Source of the DNA: Lachnospiraceae bacterium
Lineage (GTDB): Bacteria > Bacillota > Clostridia > Lachnospirales > Lachnospiraceae
DNA length: 11,587 bases
Assembly: GCA_017958585.1 (NCBI GenBank)
Contig: JAGDCK010000279.1
Location: 1-11,587 of the forward strand
Reading direction: 5' to 3'
Position 1 is the first letter of the stretch; each line of letters starts with the position of its first letter. Shown piece by piece: positions 8,191 through 11,587 of the stretch. The position numbers and the translations under genes are program-made. The notes under the pieces were generated by a model that saw only the letters and a program-made list of their open reading frames with translations, did not search any database and was not told where the DNA came from.

Positions 8191-8775
8191 ATGGACGAGA
8201 GATTAAAAAGACAGCTTGCATTTGCTTTAGAGATCGACAAGGAGAAAAATATTTTACGACAGACCCATCTCTCGGGAGGCGGTCGCAGGGAGAATGACGC
8301 GGAGCACGCCTGGCATATGGCCATCATGGCATATCTTTTAAAGGAGTATTCAAACGAGGAGATAGATATCGGAAAGGTGATGCTAATGTGCCTCATCCAC
8401 GACATTGTGGAGATTGATGCGGGAGATACCTATGCTTATGACGATGAGGCAAAAAAGAGTCAGAGCATGAGGGAGGAAGCCGCAAAGGAGAGGATTTATT
8501 CCATCCTGCCACCGGATCAAAAGGAGGAGCTGGCATCTTTATTTGATGAATTTGAAGCAGGGAAAAGCCCTGAAGCGAGATTTGCCAAAGCCATGGACAA
8601 TCTCCAGCCCCTTATATTAAATGACAGTAACGACGGCGCGGATTGGAGAGAACACGGCGTCAGAGCCGAGCAGGTCTACGGCAGACAAAAAAGCACAAAA
8701 GAAGGGTCGGAGACTTTGTATGAAGCCACCGACCAAATCATAAAAAAACATATCGAGAGGAAGAACCTGTCTTAG
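8191..8775 (+). CDS. HD-domain hydrolase, YfbR-like (5'-nucleotidase family)
   Basis: Soluble metal-dependent phosphohydrolase of the HD superfamily (HD_3/YfbR-like), 194 residues against about 199 for E. coli YfbR, which dephosphorylates deoxyribonucleoside 5'-monophosphates. Metal-site residues are visible: His39 and His42 in AEHAWHM, His70-Asp71 in LIHDIVEIDAGD with Glu74 and Asp79 nearby, and Asp136 in KAMDNLQP. These match the order and spacing of the YfbR site (His33, His68-Asp69, Glu72, Asp77, Asp137). AGAAGG at 8178-8183, 7 bases before the ATG, supports the start. The 11-base gap to the EAL gene implies co-transcription, so a nucleotide made or spared by the EAL enzyme might be the substrate, but that is speculation. 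The actual substrate is unknown. The stop overlaps that of the opposite-strand DUF4317 gene. Confidence 0.85.
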   Translation: MDERLKRQLAFALEIDKEKNILRQTHLSGGGRRENDAEHAWHMAIMAYLLKEYSNEEIDIGKVMLMCLIHDIVEIDAGDTYAYDDEAKKSQSMREEAAKERIYSILPPDQKEELASLFDEFEAGKSPEARFAKAMDNLQPLILNDSNDGADWREHGVRAEQVYGRQKSTKEGSETLYEATDQIIKKHIERKNLS

Positions 8776-8787
8776 AGTTCTTCCTCT
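8756..8787. terminator. Candidate bidirectional terminator over two overlapping stop codons
   Basis: AGAGGAAGAAC (8756-8766) and GTTCTTCCTCT (8777-8787) form a perfect 11-bp inverted repeat with a 10-base loop (8767-8776) holding the stop codons of both convergent genes. Rightward transcripts next read TCATTTTCT, which is moderately U-rich. Leftward transcripts meet a run of seven U (A run at 8742-8748) about 7 bases beyond the stem. Neither tail is the ideal immediate U tract and the stem is not very GC-rich, so efficiency may be partial. The position between convergent genes with no spacer makes a terminator role plausible. Confidence 0.5.
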
Positions 8788-9920
8788 TCATTTTCTACAC
8801 TTCTCTTGATGGTGATGCCGTTTACTTCCACATCTCCCTCAAGGGCGATAACCAGAAACTCTCTTCCGTCGATTATCTTTGTCTGAAGAAGGTTTGTCTT
8901 GTCGCCTTTTACTTTGATCACCACATCCGGGGTCTTTACATCAAAGCTTTTTCTGTTCATCACATTGTTTGCGATGAGTGTGGTATCGTCACCTGCATCC
9001 TCATCAAACCGGTCATCGAATTTTTCCAGTTTTTCATTGGAGACACCGCTTCCCGCAAGGAGCTTTTTAACCTCGTTTTTGTCAAGTGATAAGGGTTCGG
9101 GCTCGTCTTTGTGTTCCTCCACCATCTCGTTTAATTTCTCATGGATATTTTTTACGGCTTCAATGCTGCAGGTCTCCTCCAGAGTGTTCTCGATGATGGC
9201 TGTGAAAGCGTCCTTCTGATTTCCGGCTGAGAGGGGAAGCTCGCAACCTAATAAATTGAAAGCAAAATTTCCGCCCAGAAGCTCAGCATCCTTTGAATAA
9301 TATAAAAGTGAATGGATATCGGTCCTTCTGTCATTGAATGCGGGGAAGAGGAATGCCTTGTCAGGCATGTCAACCACCCAGTCCCTTAATCTGTTGGTGA
9401 AATTGTTCTCCTCAGCATTGTAACTGAGTCCCGGCTTTGAGAGATTTACGGGGCAGATGGTGGTGAGGATGTATTCGTAAACTTCATCCGATGCATCCTC
9501 CATCTCGATGCCGTCCTTTGTCTTTCCGGGCACGTCATATGCGTCGTGGATCACTAATATCAGGTAGTTTCCCACATAATCATAGTTTTCGATGATCCTG
9601 TCATAGAACTGCTCAAGGAGCGCATCGTCTTTTAACTTGCTGTCTCTTAAGTTTAAGAGGAAATTCTGTGTTCCGCCCTCCATCTCGGTTGAGAGGGGAA
9701 ATTCCAGATTGAGCTGATTTTTTCCGGGCTGACCGGAGAGAGATTTTCTGAAAATCTCGAAATATTTGAACATATCCTCCTCAGGAAGTGAGAGGAAAGG
9801 CTCCTTGAAGGTGGCCTTTTTATTTTTTTCGCCGTCCACGTAACAGCCGCAGATCCTGGTAATTGCGCAGTTTTTGGGCGTAAAGAGTTTTTTTATCTCA
9901 GATACTTCACTTTTGTACAT
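8772..9920 (-). CDS. DUF4317 family protein of unknown function
   Basis: Cytoplasmic protein of 382 residues that I recognise as DUF4317, a family of unknown function found mainly in Clostridia. There is no signal peptide or membrane helix. Visible marks: a cysteine group Cys18, Cys24 and Cys26 in the N-terminal NCAITRICGCYV segment, YDYVGNYLILVIHDAYDVPG at about 113-132, then ICPVNLSKPGLSY and FLFPAFNDRRTDIHSLLYYSK. Next come an acidic helical stretch rich in Glu, Lys and Asp, and a small beta-rich end (about 320-370) before a Glu-rich tail. Cys-x5-Cys-x-Cys could bind a metal, but nothing proves it. The ATG (complement of 9918-9920) follows GGAAGG (complement of 9930-9935) by 9 bases. It diverges from glgA and converges on the HD gene, so it is probably a single-gene transcript. 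I assign no function. Confidence 0.85.
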   Translation of the reverse strand: MYKSEVSEIKKLFTPKNCAITRICGCYVDGEKNKKATFKEPFLSLPEEDMFKYFEIFRKSLSGQPGKNQLNLEFPLSTEMEGGTQNFLLNLRDSKLKDDALLEQFYDRIIENYDYVGNYLILVIHDAYDVPGKTKDGIEMEDASDEVYEYILTTICPVNLSKPGLSYNAEENNFTNRLRDWVVDMPDKAFLFPAFNDRRTDIHSLLYYSKDAELLGGNFAFNLLGCELPLSAGNQKDAFTAIIENTLEETCSIEAVKNIHEKLNEMVEEHKDEPEPLSLDKNEVKKLLAGSGVSNEKLEKFDDRFDEDAGDDTTLIANNVMNRKSFDVKTPDVVIKVKGDKTNLLQTKIIDGREFLVIALEGDVEVNGITIKRSVENEEEEL

Positions 9921-9973
9921 AAAAATAAACCTTCCCTTTTGTTTTCATATTTTTCTGAAAAAAACATAAAGAA

Positions 9974-10002
9974 AGTATATCTCATTTCCTATAAATAAAC
10001 AA
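9974..10002 (-). promoter_or_regulatory. Candidate sigma-A promoter for the DUF4317 gene
   Basis: On the - strand, TTGTTT (complement of 9997-10002) is followed by a 17-base spacer and TATACT (complement of 9974-9979, five of six -10 consensus bases). Transcription would start near 9967 and give a leader of roughly 47 bases carrying the GGAAGG site. The -10 and spacer are good and the -35 is only partly conserved. The region is AT-rich, so chance matches are more likely than usual. Confidence 0.5.
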
Positions 10003-10013
10003 ATAGAAAAATC

Positions 10014-10042
10014 TTTTAACCTACCCCAATATGTTGTATAAT
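10014..10042 (+). promoter_or_regulatory. Candidate sigma-A promoter for glgA
   Basis: A perfect TATAAT stands at 10037-10042, 30 bases before the glgA ATG. At a 17-base spacer the -35 position reads TTTTAA (10014-10019), a weak match. Start near 10049 would leave a leader of about 24 bases holding the GGAGG site. Its -35 lies only about 11 bases from that of the divergent DUF4317 promoter, so a regulator bound between them could affect both genes. Confidence 0.55.
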
Positions 10043-10057
10043 TTATGTAACGAAAAC

Positions 10058-10062
10058 GGAGG
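10058..10062 (+). promoter_or_regulatory. glgA: Ribosome binding site that fixes the glgA start
   Basis: GGAGG, 10 bases before ATG 10073, is the only good Shine-Dalgarno sequence here. The in-frame ATG at 10031 has none and lies six bases before the -10 hexamer, upstream of the expected transcription start, so it cannot be the normal start. The extra 14 codons it would add do not resemble GlgA. Confidence 0.8.
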
Positions 10063-10072
10063 AAAACTAGTT

Positions 10073-11518
10073 ATGAAAAAAATTCTTTTCGTGGCATCAG
10101 AGGCGGTACCATTTATTAAGACAGGCGGATTGGCAGACGTTGTCGGATCCTTGCCAAAGAGTATAGACAAAAGGTATTTTGATGTCAGAGTAGTTCTCCC
10201 GAAATATGCCTGCATGAGGCAGGAAATCAAAGACAAGATGCATTATCGTGATCACTTCTATATGGATTTTAACTGGAAGAACGATTATGTGGGAATCTGT
10301 GAGGCCGAGGAAGACGGCGTTCACTATTATTTCATCGACAATGAATATTATTTTAACGGTCAAAAGCCCTACAGTGATGATCCCAGATGGGAAGTTGAAA
10401 GGTTTGCCTTCTTTTCAAAGGCGGCGCTCTCAATTCTGCCTGTCATAGATTTTAAGCCCGATATCATTCACTGCCACGACTGGCAGACGGGTCTCGTCCC
10501 CGTATATTTAAAGGAGAGATTCAGGGACGGAGAATTCTTCAGGGATATGAAATCAGTCATCACCATCCACAACCTGAAATTCCAGGGAAAGTGGGATACA
10601 AAGACTGTAAAGAATATCACCGGACTTCCGGAGTATTATTTTTCATCGGACAAGCTTGAGGCTTACAAGGATGCCAACCTGTTAAAGGGCGGTATCGTTT
10701 ATGCGGATGCCGTGACAACAGTCTCCGAGACATACGCAAAGGAGATCCAGACTAAATTCTACGGCGAGGGACTGGACGGACTGCTCCGTGCAAGGACCCA
10801 TGATCTTCGCGGAATCGTAAACGGAATAGATTACAAGGTATATGATCCCGCAACGGATGAGTGCATACCCAATCATTTCACAGCCGAGACCTTCAGAAAG
10901 GAAAAGGCAAAGAACAAAAAGAAACTTCAGGAGGAGTTAAACCTGGAGGTTAATCCCAAGAAGATGATGATAGGTCTCGTATCAAGACTTACGGATCAAA
11001 AGGGCCTGGATCTGGTGGCATATGTGATGGATGAGCTTTGTCACGACGGAATCCAGCTGGTGGTGCTTGGAACCGGCGAAGAGCGCTACGAGAACATGTT
11101 CAGATTCTACGACTGGAAATACAAGGACAAGGTATCCGCAAATATCTATTATTCGGAGCCCCTTTCTCACAAGATCTACGCAGCCTGCGATGCATTTTTG
11201 ATGCCTTCGCTGTTTGAGCCCTGCGGACTCAGTCAGCTGATCAGTTTAAGATACGGCACGGTTCCCATCGTGCGTGAGACCGGCGGATTAAAGGATACTG
11301 TGGAGCCTTACAATGAGTATGAGTCAAAGGGAACAGGATTCTCCTTTGCAAATTACAACGCCCATGAGATGCTGGCCGCAATCCGCTACGCGGAGCGCAT
11401 CTACTACGACAAAAAGCGTGAGTGGAACAAGATCGTGGACAGAGCCATGGCCATGGATTATTCCTGGAATGCATCCGCCCGCAAGTACCAGGAGATGTAC
11501 GACTGGTTGATAGGGTAG
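10073..11518 (+). CDS. glgA: Glycogen synthase GlgA (ADP-glucose, GT5)
   Basis: Glycogen/starch synthase of glycosyltransferase family 5, which transfers glucose from ADP-glucose to the non-reducing end of an alpha-1,4-glucan in the cytoplasm. From ATG 10073 the protein has 481 residues, against 477 for E. coli GlgA, and starts MKKILFVASEAVPFIKTGGLADVVGSLP without a gap. Lys16 in KTGG matches E. coli Lys15 of the ADP-glucose site, HCHDWQTG marks the N-terminal catalytic half, and Glu382 in FEPCGLSQL matches E. coli Glu377 of the conserved E-x7-E region, followed by the TGGLKDTV loop. It is preceded by its own promoter and ribosome site, and no other glg gene is visible on either side, so it may be transcribed alone. 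No convincing terminator follows before the window ends. Storage of hexose freed by the galactosidases is a reasonable metabolic link but there is no sequence evidence for co-regulation. Confidence 0.96.
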   Translation: MKKILFVASEAVPFIKTGGLADVVGSLPKSIDKRYFDVRVVLPKYACMRQEIKDKMHYRDHFYMDFNWKNDYVGICEAEEDGVHYYFIDNEYYFNGQKPYSDDPRWEVERFAFFSKAALSILPVIDFKPDIIHCHDWQTGLVPVYLKERFRDGEFFRDMKSVITIHNLKFQGKWDTKTVKNITGLPEYYFSSDKLEAYKDANLLKGGIVYADAVTTVSETYAKEIQTKFYGEGLDGLLRARTHDLRGIVNGIDYKVYDPATDECIPNHFTAETFRKEKAKNKKKLQEELNLEVNPKKMMIGLVSRLTDQKGLDLVAYVMDELCHDGIQLVVLGTGEERYENMFRFYDWKYKDKVSANIYYSEPLSHKIYAACDAFLMPSLFEPCGLSQLISLRYGTVPIVRETGGLKDTVEPYNEYESKGTGFSFANYNAHEMLAAIRYAERIYYDKKREWNKIVDRAMAMDYSWNASARKYQEMYDWLIG

Positions 11519-11564
11519 GCTGGAAGCCGCATAAACACTGCACGTAGGAACGTTGTTTTACCGT

Positions 11565-11585
11565 TTTGACCACAGTTTGACCACA
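11565..11585. repeat. Tandem direct repeat TTTGACCACA x2 at the right edge
   Basis: TTTGACCACA occurs at 11565-11574 and again at 11576-11585, one base apart, giving an 11-base period (one helical turn). It lies in the noncoding stretch after glgA and may continue past the window. Such repeats can be protein-binding sites, for example recombinase arm sites or operators, or the start of a longer array. The sequence seen does not decide between these. Confidence 0.5.
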
Positions 11586-11587
11586 AA

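Noticed and set aside
9948..9966. Hairpin of TTTTT and AAAAA in the DUF4317 leader
   Set aside because: It consists only of A-T pairs in AT-rich spacer with a 3-base loop, so it has little stability and no further support.
11518..11560. Terminator for glgA
   Set aside because: GGCT/AGCC (11518-11528) is a 4-bp stem with no U tract, and the TAAACA...TGTTTTA pairing (11532-11560) needs bulges and a large asymmetric loop. Neither is convincing.
1..11587. Mobile element, phage, CRISPR, toxin-antitoxin or defence system
   Set aside because: No transposase, integrase, repeat-spacer array, small paired toxin genes or defence-type domains are visible; base composition and codon use look even across the window.

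Overview
The window looks like chromosomal DNA from an anaerobic Firmicute, most likely a gut or rumen Lachnospiraceae (Butyrivibrio/Roseburia-like). The reasons are Shine-Dalgarno sites of the GGAGG type, heavy AGA/AGG arginine codon use, a DUF4317 protein (a family I know mainly from Clostridia), a clostridial GH36 alpha-galactosidase with the longer C-terminus, and a 7TM-PAS-GGDEF-EAL protein. The genus is inference. Coding density is very high. I see no tRNA, rRNA, CRISPR array, insertion sequence or phage gene.

Left block (1-5886, + strand) is a galactoside-utilisation operon. It holds a GH2 beta-galactosidase cut off by the left edge, a MelB-like GPH-family sugar:cation symporter, and a GH36 alpha-galactosidase whose ATG overlaps the transporter stop (ATGA). 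The visible enzymes lack export signals, so the likely scheme is import of intact alpha- or beta-galactosides by the symporter and hydrolysis in the cytoplasm. The operon promoter and any regulator lie upstream of the window.

Middle block (5883-8775, + strand) follows with almost no gap. It encodes a membrane c-di-GMP phosphodiesterase (seven membrane segments, PAS, degenerate GGDEF, intact EAL) and a YfbR-like HD-domain nucleotide phosphohydrolase. The short junction before the EAL gene is unusually structured. It has an imperfect hairpin, a possible internal -10 box, and a 13-codon reading frame with its own GGAGG site that overlaps the upstream stop (GTGA) and the downstream start (ATGA). 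The HD gene runs tail-to-tail into a DUF4317 gene on the - strand. Their stop codons overlap inside an 11-bp perfect inverted repeat that could be a shared bidirectional terminator.

Right block: the DUF4317 gene (8772-9920, -) and glgA glycogen synthase (10073-11518, +) diverge from a 152-bp AT-rich region with back-to-back promoter candidates. The last 69 bases are noncoding and end in a tandem TTTGACCACA repeat whose context is cut off.

I found no clear new multi-gene system. The items most worth a second look are the micro-ORF/hairpin junction, the stop-overlapping inverted repeat, the placement of c-di-GMP and nucleotide hydrolases behind a galactoside operon, and the uncharacterised DUF4317 gene sharing a control region with glgA.
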